NCBI RefSeq assembly: GCF_014836445.1
Contig: NZ_JACSQV010000012.1
Coordinates: 96,528-160,527 of the forward strand
Source of the DNA: Cellulomonas avistercoris
GTDB lineage: Bacteria > Actinomycetota > Actinomycetes > Actinomycetales > Cellulomonadaceae
Reading direction: 5' to 3'
Length of the DNA: 64,000 nt
In this document: positions 15,852 to 24,489 of the stretch, piece after piece
Layout of the letters: each line of letters begins with the position of its first letter
Position numbering within the stretch: the first letter of the stretch is position 1
Position numbers and translations under genes: made by a program
The notes under the pieces: model-generated
The model's database searches: none
What the model saw: only the letters and a program-made list of their open reading frames with translations
Told to the model about the DNA's origin: nothing

Positions 15852-18800
15852 GTGCGGACCCGACTGACGTACCGCCGACCCGTGGCGGACCGCCTCGTCG
15901 AGGTGGACGTCGTGGTGACCGCCGACGCGGGTGCGACCGTCGGCGACGTCGCTGACACGCTCGTGCGGGCCGAGGCCGCCGCGGGCCGGGCCGTCTCGGG
16001 TCCCGTGACGCTCGCGCTCGCGCCGCCCGACGGCGGGGCCCCGCGCACGCTGCAGCGCCGCGCGGGCCTGGCCGAGGCCGGGCTGCGGGCGGGCTCGACG
16101 GTGGCGCTGACGCCCGCGGGCGAGGAGCCGTCCGGCACGGGCGTCGCCCCGCACGACGCGCACGCCCGCATGACGGTGGTCAGCGGTCCGCAGGCGGGCC
16201 TCGAGGTGCACCTGCCGCGCGGCACGACGACGATCGGGCGCGGACCGGGCAGCGACGTGCGGCTCACCGACCCGATGGTCTCGACCACGCACGCGCGCGT
16301 CGTCGTCGGCGACACGGTCGAGGTGGTGGACGCCGGGTCGTCGAACGGTGTCGTCATCGGGTGGGGCCGTGTCGACCGGGCCGTCGTGGGGCCCCGCGAC
16401 TACGTGGTGCTCGGCGAGACCATCCTCACGCTGGCGCGCGTGCGGCCCGCGGACGGCTCCGGCGACGGCGCGGCGGTCGTGGCGTTCAACCGCTCGCCCC
16501 GCGTCGTGCCCGTGCACCCGGAGCGGACGGTCGAGGCGCCCGCACCGCCGGAGCCCGCCCGGCCGGGCCGCTTCCCGGTCGTCGCGCTCGCGGCGCCCGT
16601 CGTCCTCGGGGCGGTGCTGTACGCGGTCATGCCGCGCCCCACGACGCTGGTCTTCCTCGCCCTGAGCCCGCTGCTGCTCGTCGCGGGGTGGGTCGACAAG
16701 AGGTTCACCGAGCGGCGTCGTCTGAAGGAGGAGACCGCGACGTTCCGGGCCTCGCTCGACGCGCTCGAGCAGGACCTCGGGGCGGGCGTGCAGGACGAGC
16801 GGCGCGTGCGGCTGGGGGAGCTGGCGTCGACCGCGCAGGCCGTGCGCGCCGCGCGCGACCTCGGTCCCGTGCTGTGGTCCCGGCGGCCCGGGCAGCCCGC
16901 GTTCCTCGCGCTGCGGGTCGGCGTCGGGACGTCCGCCTCCCGCACCACGGTCCGGCTGCCTCCGCGTGGCCGGGCGGGCGCCGAGCACTGGGCGCTCGTC
17001 GAGGGCCTGGCGGCGCGGTTCGCCGACGTCGACGGCGTCCCCGTGGAGGTGGGGCTGCGCGACGCCGGCACCGTGGGCGTCGCCGGTGCGCGGACGCACG
17101 TCGACGACGTGGCCCGCGCGCTCGTGGCGCAGCTCGTCTGCCTGCACGCCCCCTCCGAGCTCGTCGTCACGGGAGTCGCGTCGTCGTCGAGCCGCGACCG
17201 CTGGGACTGGCTCAAGTGGCTGCCGCACGTCGCCTCGCCGCACAGCCCGCTGGCGGGCCCGCACCTCGCGGCCGACCCCGTGACCTCGACGGCGGTCGTC
17301 ACGGCGCTCGAGGAGCTGGTCGCCGCGCGCCAGGCGCTGGGGCGGCGCGGCGAGGCCGCCGAGCCCGCGGTGCTCCTCGTCGTCGAGGACGACGCCCAGG
17401 CCGAGCGCGGGCGTCTGGTGCGGCTGGCGGAGGACGGCCCGGGTGTCGGCGTGCACGTGCTGTGGTGCGCCGCGCGGGTCGACGCGCTGCCCGCCGCGTG
17501 CCGCGCGTTCGTCGCCGTGGACGACGCCGGGGCACGCGTGGGCCGGACACGTGACGGCGCGTGGGACGACGTCGTGTGCGAGCGGCTCGACGTGCCGGCG
17601 GCGACCGACCTCGCGCGCCGGCTCGCGGCCGTGGTGGACGACGGCACGCCGGTGGTCGACGAGTCGGACCTGCCGCGCGGGGTCGGACAGCTGAGCCTGC
17701 TCGGGCACGAGGTGGCCGACGACCCCGGCGCCGTCGTCGAGCGCTGGCACGAGACCGGGTCGGTCCTCTCGCGCACCGGGACGCCCGTGCGCCGACGCGG
17801 CGACGCCGGCCTGCGGGCGGTCGTCGGGCAGGGGGCGACCGGCCAGTTCGTGCTCGACCTGCGGACGCAGGGACCGCACGCGCTGGTCGGCGGGACCACG
17901 GGGTCCGGCAAGAGCGAGTTCCTGCAGTCCTGGGTGCTGGGGCTGGCGACCGCGCACAGCCCCGACCGGGTGACGTTCCTGTTCGTCGACTACAAGGGCG
18001 GTGCCGCGTTCTCCGACTGCGTCGAGCTGCCGCACGCCGTGGGGCTCGTCACCGACCTGTCCCCGCACCTCGTGCGCCGGGCGCTGGTGTCGCTGCGTGC
18101 CGAGCTGCGCCGGCGCGAGCACCTGCTGCAGCGCAAGGGCGTCAAGGACCTGCTGACGCTCGAGCGCACCGGCGACCCGGACACGCCCCCCGCCCTCGTC
18201 ATCGTGGTCGACGAGTTCGCGGCGCTCGCGGCCGACGTCCCGCAGTTCGTCGACGGGGTCGTCGACGTCGCGCAGCGCGGCCGGTCCCTCGGCCTGCACC
18301 TCGTCCTGGCGACGCAGCGGCCCGCGGGTGTCATCAAGGACAACCTGCGCGCCAACACCCCCCTGCGCATCGCGCTGCGGATGGCCGACGAGGCGGACTC
18401 CGTCGACGTCCTCGGCACACCGCTGGCGGCAGGCTTCGACCCGGCCGTGCCGGGCCGCGGAGCGGTGCGCACCGGGCCCGGCCGGCTCGCGCTCTTCCAG
18501 GCCGGCTACGCGGGCGGGCGGTCGAGTGCGACGCCGCCACGCGCCACCGTCGCGCTCGAGAGCCTCGAGTTCGGACCGGGCGAGCCGTGGGACCTGCCGG
18601 CACCGGTCGGTGCCGCACCGCCCGCCGACGACGCGCCCACCGACCTCGCGCGCGTCGTGCGCACGCTGCGGGCGGCGGCCCGCGTCGAGGCGATCCCCCC
18701 GCCACGGCGCCCCTGGCTGCCCGAGCTCGCGCCCGTGCACGCGCTCGAGGACGTCGTCGACCCCGCGCGGCCGGGCATCGTGCTGGGTGTCGTCGACCGG

Positions 18801-20258
18801 CCGGCGCGCCAGGAGCAGCACCCCTGGGCGTGGGACCCCGACACCGAGGGTTCGCTCGTCGTGCTCGGCACCAGCGGCTCGGGCAAGTCGGCGACGCTGC
18901 GGACGCTGGCCGTCAGCGCGGCGCTCGGCACCCTCGGCGCCGGCGGCCCGGTGCAGGTGCACGGTCTCGACCTGGGCTCCGGCGGGCTGGCGATGCTCGA
19001 CGAGCTGCCCGTGGTCGGCTCGATCGTCGACGGGTCCGACACCGAGCGCTTGCACCGGCTCATGCGGGGCCTGCGTGACGCGCTCGACGACCGCGCGACG
19101 CGGTACGCGGCCGTGCGCGCCGGTTCCCTGACCGACTACCGCGCGCTCGGCGGACGGCCCGACGAACCGCGGCTGCTGCTGCTGGTCGACGGGCTGGCCG
19201 CGTTCCGCGAGGCGCACGAGGCCGACGCCGGGCGCACGGGGGCGTGGTCGGTGCTGCAGCGGCTCGTCGCCGAGGGGCGGCCCCTGGGCGTGCACGTCGC
19301 GATGTCGGCCGAGCGGCCCGGTGCCCTGCCCACCTCGCTGGCGGGCAGCGTCGCGCGGCGCCTCGTGCTGCGGCAGGCCGACGACAGCGCGTACGGCGTG
19401 CTCGACGTGCCCAAGGACGTGCTGCGCCCCGAGTCGCCCCCGGGTCGCGGGGTCTTCGCCGGCGAGGGTGACGAGCTGCAGGTCGCCGTGCCCGGCGGCC
19501 GGGCCGCGCCGGCCGAGCAGGCCGCGGCGATCACCGCGGTGGCGCAGCGGCTGCGGGGAGCGGGCGTCCTGCCGACGCCACCGGTGCGGCGCCTCCCGAC
19601 GGTCGTCGCGGCGTCGACCCTGCCGGCGACGGTCGACGGTCTGCCGGTGCTCGGGATCGCCGACGACACCCTCGCCCCCTGCGGGTTCGCGCCGCGCGGG
19701 ACGTTCCTGCTCGCCGGGATGCCGGGGTCGGGGCGGACCACGGCGCTCGTGGCCCTCGGGGACGCGCTGCGGCGCGCGATGCCCGCCGCCGCCCTCTACT
19801 ACGTGGGCGCGCGCCGCTCGCCGGTCCGCGAGCGCGTCGACTGGACGGGGGCCGCGGCCACCCCGGACGAGATCGCGACGCTCGCCCGGGACCTGCTGCC
19901 GCAGCTCGCCGCGGCGCCGCCGGACGGCACGCCGGTCGTCCTCGTCGTCGAGGCCATCGCCGACCTCCTGGGCGGCCCCGCCGAGCAGGCGCTCACCGAG
20001 GCCGTGCGCACCGCCCGGCGCAACGACCACTTCGTCCTCGCGGAGTCGGAGACCAGCACGTGGGGCTCGTCGTGGCCGCTCGTCGCCGAGGTCCGCAACG
20101 GGCGACGCGGGCTCGTGCTGCAGCCGGACCACATGGACGGCGACGCGCTGTTCCGCACCACCTTCCCGCGCATGGCACGCGCCGAGTTCCCGCCCGGGCG
20201 CGGCGTGCTCGTCGAGCAGGGCCGGCTGCGACGCGTGCAGCTGCCGGTACCCGACTGA
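15852..20258 (+). CDS. EssC/EccC-like type VII secretion ATPase with FHA domain
   Basis: Membrane-anchored FtsK/SpoIIIE motor expected to drive export of WXG100-type substrates; 1468 residues, close to EssC length. Order: an N-terminal ubiquitin/EssC-like region, an FHA domain at about 106-200 (TTIGRGPGSDVRL, TTHARV, SSNGV), two membrane segments at about 240-282, then three ATPase domains. Walker A is GGTTGSGKS near 680 and GTSGSGKS near 1005. The third is GMPGSGRTT near 1289, with Arg for the Lys. Walker B of domain 1 is LVIVVDEFAAL. The third domain is thus probably inactive for hydrolysis. GTG 15852 has AGGGAG upstream. No eccB/D/E or mycosin gene is nearby. Confidence 0.93.
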   Translation: MRTRLTYRRPVADRLVEVDVVVTADAGATVGDVADTLVRAEAAAGRAVSGPVTLALAPPDGGAPRTLQRRAGLAEAGLRAGSTVALTPAGEEPSGTGVAPHDAHARMTVVSGPQAGLEVHLPRGTTTIGRGPGSDVRLTDPMVSTTHARVVVGDTVEVVDAGSSNGVVIGWGRVDRAVVGPRDYVVLGETILTLARVRPADGSGDGAAVVAFNRSPRVVPVHPERTVEAPAPPEPARPGRFPVVALAAPVVLGAVLYAVMPRPTTLVFLALSPLLLVAGWVDKRFTERRRLKEETATFRASLDALEQDLGAGVQDERRVRLGELASTAQAVRAARDLGPVLWSRRPGQPAFLALRVGVGTSASRTTVRLPPRGRAGAEHWALVEGLAARFADVDGVPVEVGLRDAGTVGVAGARTHVDDVARALVAQLVCLHAPSELVVTGVASSSSRDRWDWLKWLPHVASPHSPLAGPHLAADPVTSTAVVTALEELVAARQALGRRGEAAEPAVLLVVEDDAQAERGRLVRLAEDGPGVGVHVLWCAARVDALPAACRAFVAVDDAGARVGRTRDGAWDDVVCERLDVPAATDLARRLAAVVDDGTPVVDESDLPRGVGQLSLLGHEVADDPGAVVERWHETGSVLSRTGTPVRRRGDAGLRAVVGQGATGQFVLDLRTQGPHALVGGTTGSGKSEFLQSWVLGLATAHSPDRVTFLFVDYKGGAAFSDCVELPHAVGLVTDLSPHLVRRALVSLRAELRRREHLLQRKGVKDLLTLERTGDPDTPPALVIVVDEFAALAADVPQFVDGVVDVAQRGRSLGLHLVLATQRPAGVIKDNLRANTPLRIALRMADEADSVDVLGTPLAAGFDPAVPGRGAVRTGPGRLALFQAGYAGGRSSATPPRATVALESLEFGPGEPWDLPAPVGAAPPADDAPTDLARVVRTLRAAARVEAIPPPRRPWLPELAPVHALEDVVDPARPGIVLGVVDRPARQEQHPWAWDPDTEGSLVVLGTSGSGKSATLRTLAVSAALGTLGAGGPVQVHGLDLGSGGLAMLDELPVVGSIVDGSDTERLHRLMRGLRDALDDRATRYAAVRAGSLTDYRALGGRPDEPRLLLLVDGLAAFREAHEADAGRTGAWSVLQRLVAEGRPLGVHVAMSAERPGALPTSLAGSVARRLVLRQADDSAYGVLDVPKDVLRPESPPGRGVFAGEGDELQVAVPGGRAAPAEQAAAITAVAQRLRGAGVLPTPPVRRLPTVVAASTLPATVDGLPVLGIADDTLAPCGFAPRGTFLLAGMPGSGRTTALVALGDALRRAMPAAALYYVGARRSPVRERVDWTGAAATPDEIATLARDLLPQLAAAPPDGTPVVLVVEAIADLLGGPAEQALTEAVRTARRNDHFVLAESETSTWGSSWPLVAEVRNGRRGLVLQPDHMDGDALFRTTFPRMARAEFPPGRGVLVEQGRLRRVQLPVPD

Positions 20259-20276
20259 CCGCGGGCGGTGCCGAAC

Positions 20277-20326
20277 CCTGTGGACAGACCGGGACGAGTC
20301 GGGACGGAACTCGCTAGCGTCGGCGC
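20277..20326 (+). promoter_or_regulatory. Promoter of the WXG100-like gene
   Basis: CCTGTGGAC at 20277-20285 and CTCGCTAGCGTCGGCGC at 20310-20326 repeat the two-block layout seen before the ATPase gene at exactly the same 33-base offset. TAGCGT (20315-20320) is the -10 candidate, and the transcript leader would be about 57 bases. The leader can fold (GGTGCACGGCACC and GGCGGGGACGGCCCCCGCC). AGGGGAG precedes the ATG. Confidence 0.6.
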
Positions 20327-20383
20327 CGGTGCACGGCACCACGGCGGGGACGGCCCCCGCCGCCACGAGCAGGGGAGTGCCAC

Positions 20384-20680
20384 ATGGCGAACATCGACGT
20401 CAGCTACCAGGAGATGCGGGACGCGGCGACGCGCCTGACCGCCGGGCAGGACGAGATCACCAACCGCCTGGGCGAGCTGCGCGCGTTCATCGAGTCCCTC
20501 GTGTCGTCCGGGTTCGTCACCGACCAGGCGTCGGTGGCGTTCGGCGAGTCGTACCGCCAGTTCACCCAGGGCGCGACCGACACCGTCGGTGCGCTGACGT
20601 CGCTCGGCGAGTACCTGCGTGCCGCGGCCGCGACCCTGGAGGACGCCGACGCCCAGCTGGCTGCCGGTCTGCGCGCCTGA
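20384..20680 (+). CDS. WXG100-like secreted protein without the WXG motif
   Basis: Protein of 98 residues with the length and helix-turn-helix hairpin layout of WXG100/ESAT-6 proteins. An N-terminal helix with MRDAATRLTAGQDEITNRL and a C-terminal helix YLRAAAATLEDADAQLAAG are joined by a turn at about residues 40-47. The turn reads LVSSGFVTD, so Trp of W-x-G is replaced by Ser while Gly remains. A YxxxD/E export tail is not evident. The adjacent FtsK-type ATPase and shared promoter support a type VII role, as substrate or structural partner. It may heterodimerise or self-dimerise. Confidence 0.82.
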   Translation: MANIDVSYQEMRDAATRLTAGQDEITNRLGELRAFIESLVSSGFVTDQASVAFGESYRQFTQGATDTVGALTSLGEYLRAAAATLEDADAQLAAGLRA

Positions 20681-20696
20681 GCGCGGCGGCGACCGT

Positions 20697-20725
20697 CCGC
20701 CCACCGGGGACGCCCCGGTGGGCGG
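20697..20725. terminator. Strong bidirectional terminator hairpin
   Basis: CCGCCCACCGGGG, loop ACG, CCCCGGTGGGCGG: a perfect 13-bp stem with a three-base loop. It is centred between the convergent stops of the WXG100-like gene (20680) and the sortase gene (20747), so it can serve both strands. Confidence 0.85.
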
Positions 20726-20746
20726 CGGCGTCCGCAGTAGGACGGG

Positions 20747-21382
20747 TCAGCCCGGGCGGACGAGCTCCGCGAAGACCACGACGTTCGCCGTGTAGTGACT
20801 CACCGACCGGTCCCAGTCGCCCCCGCAGGTGATCAGGCGCAGACCTGCGTGGTCGATGTCGCCGTACACGGCCGCCGTCGGGAACTCGTCCTTCGCGTGC
20901 TCCTCGACCGCGGTCACGGCGAACACGGGCACGGTCCCGTCGGCGCGGCCCACCCGGATCTCGTCACCGACGGCCACCTGTGCGAGGTCGAAGAAGACGC
21001 CCGGTCCGGTGGTCCAGTCGACGTGACCGGCGATGACGGCCGGACCGAGCTCACCCGGCGTCGGTCCGCCGTCGTACCAGCCCGCGGGGAACCCTGCGGG
21101 CGGGACCTCCAGGGTGCCGTCGTCCTGCAGGCCGAGCCGCATCAGCTCGGAGTCGACGCCGATCGCGGGGATCTCCACCCGGACGGGGACGGAGGCCGCC
21201 ATGACCCTCGGACGTCCCGACGCGACGGGCGACGCGTCGGCGGAGGTCGTGGGCCGCACGGCGGCGGCCGAGGGCGTCGGCGCCGCTGCACCGGCTGCTG
21301 CGCCGGTCGGTGCGCTGCTGCAGGCGGCCAGGGCCACGACGAGCACGATCGTGCTCGTCGCCGCCCCCGGCCACCACCTCAT
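20747..21382 (-). CDS. Class F sortase
   Basis: Cell-surface transpeptidase of about 211 residues. The N-terminus has a hydrophobic segment ending in a lipobox-like LAAC, then an Ala/Pro/Thr-rich linker, then the sortase barrel. The catalytic residues are in AGHVDW (His), LITCGGDWD (Cys) and DRSVSHYTANVVVFA (Arg). The GIDSEL-like N-terminal segment VRVEIPAIGVDSELMRLGLQ and GTLEVP are typical of class F. Starting 16 bases after the stop of the upstream surface-protein gene, it is likely co-transcribed with its substrate. The start is uncertain because the SD-like GGAG is very close to this ATG. Confidence 0.88.
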   Translation of the reverse strand: MRWWPGAATSTIVLVVALAACSSAPTGAAAGAAAPTPSAAAVRPTTSADASPVASGRPRVMAASVPVRVEIPAIGVDSELMRLGLQDDGTLEVPPAGFPAGWYDGGPTPGELGPAVIAGHVDWTTGPGVFFDLAQVAVGDEIRVGRADGTVPVFAVTAVEEHAKDEFPTAAVYGDIDHAGLRLITCGGDWDRSVSHYTANVVVFAELVRPG

Positions 21383-21398
21383 GCTCCGGCCGGCTGCG

Positions 21399-22466
21399 TC
21401 ACGCCGTCGCGGACGGACGACGCGCGCGCAGCCGCAGCACACCCGCGACCAGGGCGGCACCGCCGGCGAGGGCGAGAGCCAGGGGTGTCCCGACCGACGA
21501 CGCCACGCTGCTGCCGTCGCCCGTCTGCACGCCGCCGACCGGGACGCGCGGGACCTGCGGGCCGCTCCCGGCACCCGTGCCGGTCCCGGTGCCGTCAGCC
21601 GCGCCCGTGCCGGTCCCCGACCCCGTGCCGGTCCCCGACCCCGACCCCGTGCCCGGTGCAGCGCTCGCGCCGTCACCCGGGACCGGTCCGGCGGTCGTGC
21701 CCGGGCTCGCGCTGGGCGAGGCGCTCGGCGTGGGCGTCGCGCACGCGGGGCGCACGATCGTGTTCGAGTCGAGCGTCACGGCGCCGTTGCGCGCCAGGAC
21801 GCGACCGTCGACGGTCGCCCCCGTCGTGAGCGTGATCGACGTCAGCGCCATGACGGTCCCGGTGAGCTGCGTCCGCACGCCCAGCGTGGCCGAGCTGCCG
21901 ACCTGCCAGTACACGTTGCAGGCCTGCGCGCCGTTGACGAGCGCGACGGCGCTGTCCGTCGCCGTGGTCAGCGTCGACGGGGTCTGGAAGACGAAGACCG
22001 CGCCCGGGTCGCCGCCGCCGTCGAGGGTCAGGGTGCCGGTGAGGCCGAGCACGTCGTCCGAGGAGTAGACGCCCGACGTCAGCGTCAGGCCCCCGAGCTC
22101 GGCGGGCACCGCGAGGACCGGCCCCTGGCCCGCGGCCTGGTCGTAGGCGGTGACGAGGTCCGTCTGCGCCTGGTCCGCGACCTCGTCCGCCGCGTGCGTC
22201 GCACCCGTCTGCGTGATCGAGCCCGCGCCCGTGACGGATGGCGTCGGGGACGTGCCGATGTCCCCGGTGACGGTCGTCGGACCCGTGTTCGTGATGCCGG
22301 CGCCCGCGAGGATCGCGAAGGCGTCCGCCGTGCCGAGCGGGACCCGGACCGGCGCGGCCTGCGCGCTCGATGCCAGTGCGACCGCCAGGGCCACGCTCGC
22401 GGCGACCGCGACGGTGGCTGCCGTCCGTCGGCCCGCGTGGGTTCGTACAGCCGTCGTGGTCCTCAT
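21399..22466 (-). CDS. DUF3494 ice-binding-type surface protein
   Basis: Protein of 355 residues: signal peptide to about residue 38 (ending SSAQA), then a DUF3494 ice-binding beta-solenoid (FAILAGAGITNTGPTTVTGDIGTSP, LTSGVYSSDD, GAVFVFQTPSTLTTATDSAVALVNGAQACNVYWQVGSSATLG). A Ser/Pro then Gly-Thr-Gly-Ser repeat stalk follows. The C-terminus has VPVGGVQTGDG, a hydrophobic helix and a basic tail RLRARRPSATA. The stalk-motif-helix-basic ending is a cell-wall sorting signal layout without LPXTG, and the next gene is a class F sortase. DUF3494 proteins bind ice or act as adhesins; here surface anchoring is inferred. ATG follows AAGGAG. Confidence 0.88.
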   Translation of the reverse strand: MRTTTAVRTHAGRRTAATVAVAASVALAVALASSAQAAPVRVPLGTADAFAILAGAGITNTGPTTVTGDIGTSPTPSVTGAGSITQTGATHAADEVADQAQTDLVTAYDQAAGQGPVLAVPAELGGLTLTSGVYSSDDVLGLTGTLTLDGGGDPGAVFVFQTPSTLTTATDSAVALVNGAQACNVYWQVGSSATLGVRTQLTGTVMALTSITLTTGATVDGRVLARNGAVTLDSNTIVRPACATPTPSASPSASPGTTAGPVPGDGASAAPGTGSGSGTGTGSGTGTGAADGTGTGTGAGSGPQVPRVPVGGVQTGDGSSVASSVGTPLALALAGGAALVAGVLRLRARRPSATA

Positions 22467-22576
22467 GTGGCGCTCCTTCGCTGCCCGGGTACAGGTCGGA
22501 GTCGAAAGCCCCCCGGCCGGAACGTATGCCCCCAGGTCACGCGCGCGGACCGGGTGTGGTGCACCGCACGGTCACT

Positions 22577-23389
22577 TCACCCGGCCGGCCCGCTCCCGTC
22601 GGACGACCGCCCCGTGAGCGCGATCACCGGCCGTCCGGTGCGAGGGTGCGTCAGCACGTCGGCGTCGACCCCGTACACCTGGCGCAGCAGGGCGGGTGTC
22701 AGCACCTCGGCGGGTGGTCCGGCGGCCGCGAGCCGGCCGGCCGACAGGACGAGGACGTGCTCGCAGAACGCCGCCGCGAGGTTGAGGTCGTGCAGGGCCG
22801 CGACGCTCGTGACGCGCAGGTCCCGCACGAAGGCGAGCATCGACAGCTGCGCGGCGACGTCGAGGTGGTTCGTCGGCTCGTCGAGCAGGAGCAGCGACGG
22901 CTCCTGGGCGAGGGCGCGCGCGATGTGCACGCGCTGCCGCTCACCGCCCGACAGGGTCGACCACGCGCGGTCCGCCAGGTGCGTCGCCGACGCCGCAGCC
23001 AGCGCGCGCTCCACGGCGCCGGGGTCGGTGTCCGTGCCCCACAGCGTGCGGTACGGGATACGACCGAGCGCGACGACCTCGCGCACGGACAGGGGCACGG
23101 CCGCGTCCGACGACTGCTCGAGAAGCGCGACGTGACGTGCACGGACGCGCCGCGGCAGCGCGTGCACGGGGACCGCCGCGGCCGGGTCGTGCGACCCGGG
23201 GTCGCTGACGAGCACGGCACCGGCCTGCGGCTCGAGCAGGCCCGCGACCAGGCGCAGCAGCGTCGTCTTGCCCGCGCCGTTGGGCCCGAGCAGGCCCGTC
23301 AGGGCACCGGTCGGTGGTGTCGCGTCGACGCCGTCGACCACCCAGCGCCCCCCCAGGCGCGTGCCGACGCCCGCGATGCTCAGCTCCAC
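22577..23389 (-). CDS. Iron-siderophore/cobalamin-type ABC transporter ATP-binding protein
   Basis: ATPase of the FecE/BtuD/HmuV group, about 270 residues. Walker A is GPNGAGKTT near residue 36, signature LSGGERQR, Walker B LLLLDEPTNHLD, and the switch His in ALHDLNLAA. A GTG at 23389 overlaps the permease stop by ten bases. It is the last gene of an operon ordered binding protein, permease, ATPase. The frame is open far upstream, but only this start leads into the conserved fold. Iron-siderophore versus cobalamin cannot be told from the ATPase alone. Confidence 0.92.
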   Translation of the reverse strand: MELSIAGVGTRLGGRWVVDGVDATPPTGALTGLLGPNGAGKTTLLRLVAGLLEPQAGAVLVSDPGSHDPAAAVPVHALPRRVRARHVALLEQSSDAAVPLSVREVVALGRIPYRTLWGTDTDPGAVERALAAASATHLADRAWSTLSGGERQRVHIARALAQEPSLLLLDEPTNHLDVAAQLSMLAFVRDLRVTSVAALHDLNLAAAFCEHVLVLSAGRLAAAGPPAEVLTPALLRQVYGVDADVLTHPRTGRPVIALTGRSSDGSGPAG

Positions 23390-24480
23390 GTGCCGCCCCG
23401 TCCCCGGCGCAGCAGCACCGCGAAGACGGGCACGCCGATCAGCGCGGTCACGATGCCGACCGGCAGCTCGCGCGGGTCGAAGACCGTCCGGGCCAGGGTG
23501 TCGGCCCACACCAGCAGCACGGCACCCGCGAGCCCCGCCACGGGCAGCAGGCGCCGGTGCGCGGGCCCCGTCACGACCGAGACCGCGTGGGGCAGGACCA
23601 GCCCGACGAACCCGATGGCGCCGGAGACCGCGACCATCGCGCCCGTGAGCAGCGCCACGAGCGTCATCATCGCCCAGCGCGTGCGGTCGACGTCGACGCC
23701 GAGCGCGGCCGCGGCGGTGTCGCCGAACGCGAACGCGTCCAGCCGCCCGGCCGCGAGCAGGACGACCGTCCCCACGACGACCAGCGCGCCGGCCGCGATC
23801 GTCACGGACGACCACGTCGCACCCGCGAGCGACCCCATGAGCCACGACAGGATCTCGCGGTACGAGTCCCCGGTCGCGGTCCAGAAGATGACGAAGGACG
23901 TCGCGGCCGCCGCGAGCTGGGACACGGCCAGGCCGGCGAGGACGGCGCGCGTCGGCGTGAGCGTGCCGCCCGTGCGGGCGAGCGCGAGCGTCGCGACGAG
24001 CGCGAGCAGGGCGCCCGCGAACGCGGCGACCGGCAGCAGCAACCCCACGCCCAGCACGAGCACGGCCACCGCACCCAGCGACGCGCCCGACGACAGCCCC
24101 AGCAGGTACGGGTCGGCCAGCGGGTTGCGCGTCAGGGACTGCATGACGGCGCCCGCGACGGCGAGCCCGGCCCCCACGGCGGCGGCCGTCAGGACCCGCG
24201 GCAGCCGCAGGTCCCACACGATCGCGTCGTGCAGGCGCGGCACGTCGGCCTCCCGCAGGCCGACGTGCGCGAGCACGGACCGCACGACCTCGCCGACCGC
24301 GAGGTCGGCCGGCCCGATGGTCACCGCGACCAGGAGGGTCACCACCAGCACGGCGAGCCCCGTGCCGACCAGCACGGCGAGGGGAGGGCGCAGCGGTGCC
24401 CGCGCCCCGGCACCACCGACGACGGCGGGCGCCGCGTCGCGGCGGACGGAGCCGGTCGGACCGGCGCTGGGGTGCGGCAT
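23380..24480 (-). CDS. FecCD-family ABC transporter permease
   Basis: Integral membrane protein of 366 residues with about ten helices. Typical FecCD/BtuC segments are DLRLPRVLTAAAVGAGLAVAGAVMQSLTRNPLADPYLLGLSSGASLGA and IGFVGLVLPHAVSVVTGPAHRRLLP. The last is the cytoplasmic coupling loop. A ~35-residue Pro/Ala N-terminal extension precedes the first helix. It lies ten bases downstream of the binding-protein gene and overlaps the ATPase gene. A single permease gene implies a homodimeric channel. Confidence 0.93.
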   Translation of the reverse strand: MPHPSAGPTGSVRRDAAPAVVGGAGARAPLRPPLAVLVGTGLAVLVVTLLVAVTIGPADLAVGEVVRSVLAHVGLREADVPRLHDAIVWDLRLPRVLTAAAVGAGLAVAGAVMQSLTRNPLADPYLLGLSSGASLGAVAVLVLGVGLLLPVAAFAGALLALVATLALARTGGTLTPTRAVLAGLAVSQLAAAATSFVIFWTATGDSYREILSWLMGSLAGATWSSVTIAAGALVVVGTVVLLAAGRLDAFAFGDTAAAALGVDVDRTRWAMMTLVALLTGAMVAVSGAIGFVGLVLPHAVSVVTGPAHRRLLPVAGLAGAVLLVWADTLARTVFDPRELPVGIVTALIGVPVFAVLLRRGRGGTWS

Positions 24481-24489
24481 CGGTGCGGG

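Noticed and set aside
15642..20366. A very long open frame antisense to the type VII ATPase gene (and a similar one at 3019-6615 antisense to valS)
   Set aside because: Arg/His/Gln/Gly-rich translations with no recognisable domain, mirrored exactly by a well-supported gene on the other strand. They are an effect of very high GC content.
20747..22466. An LPXTG sorting signal on the DUF3494 protein
   Set aside because: No LPxTG or close variant is present; the only candidate is the VPVGGVQTGDG segment before the final helix.
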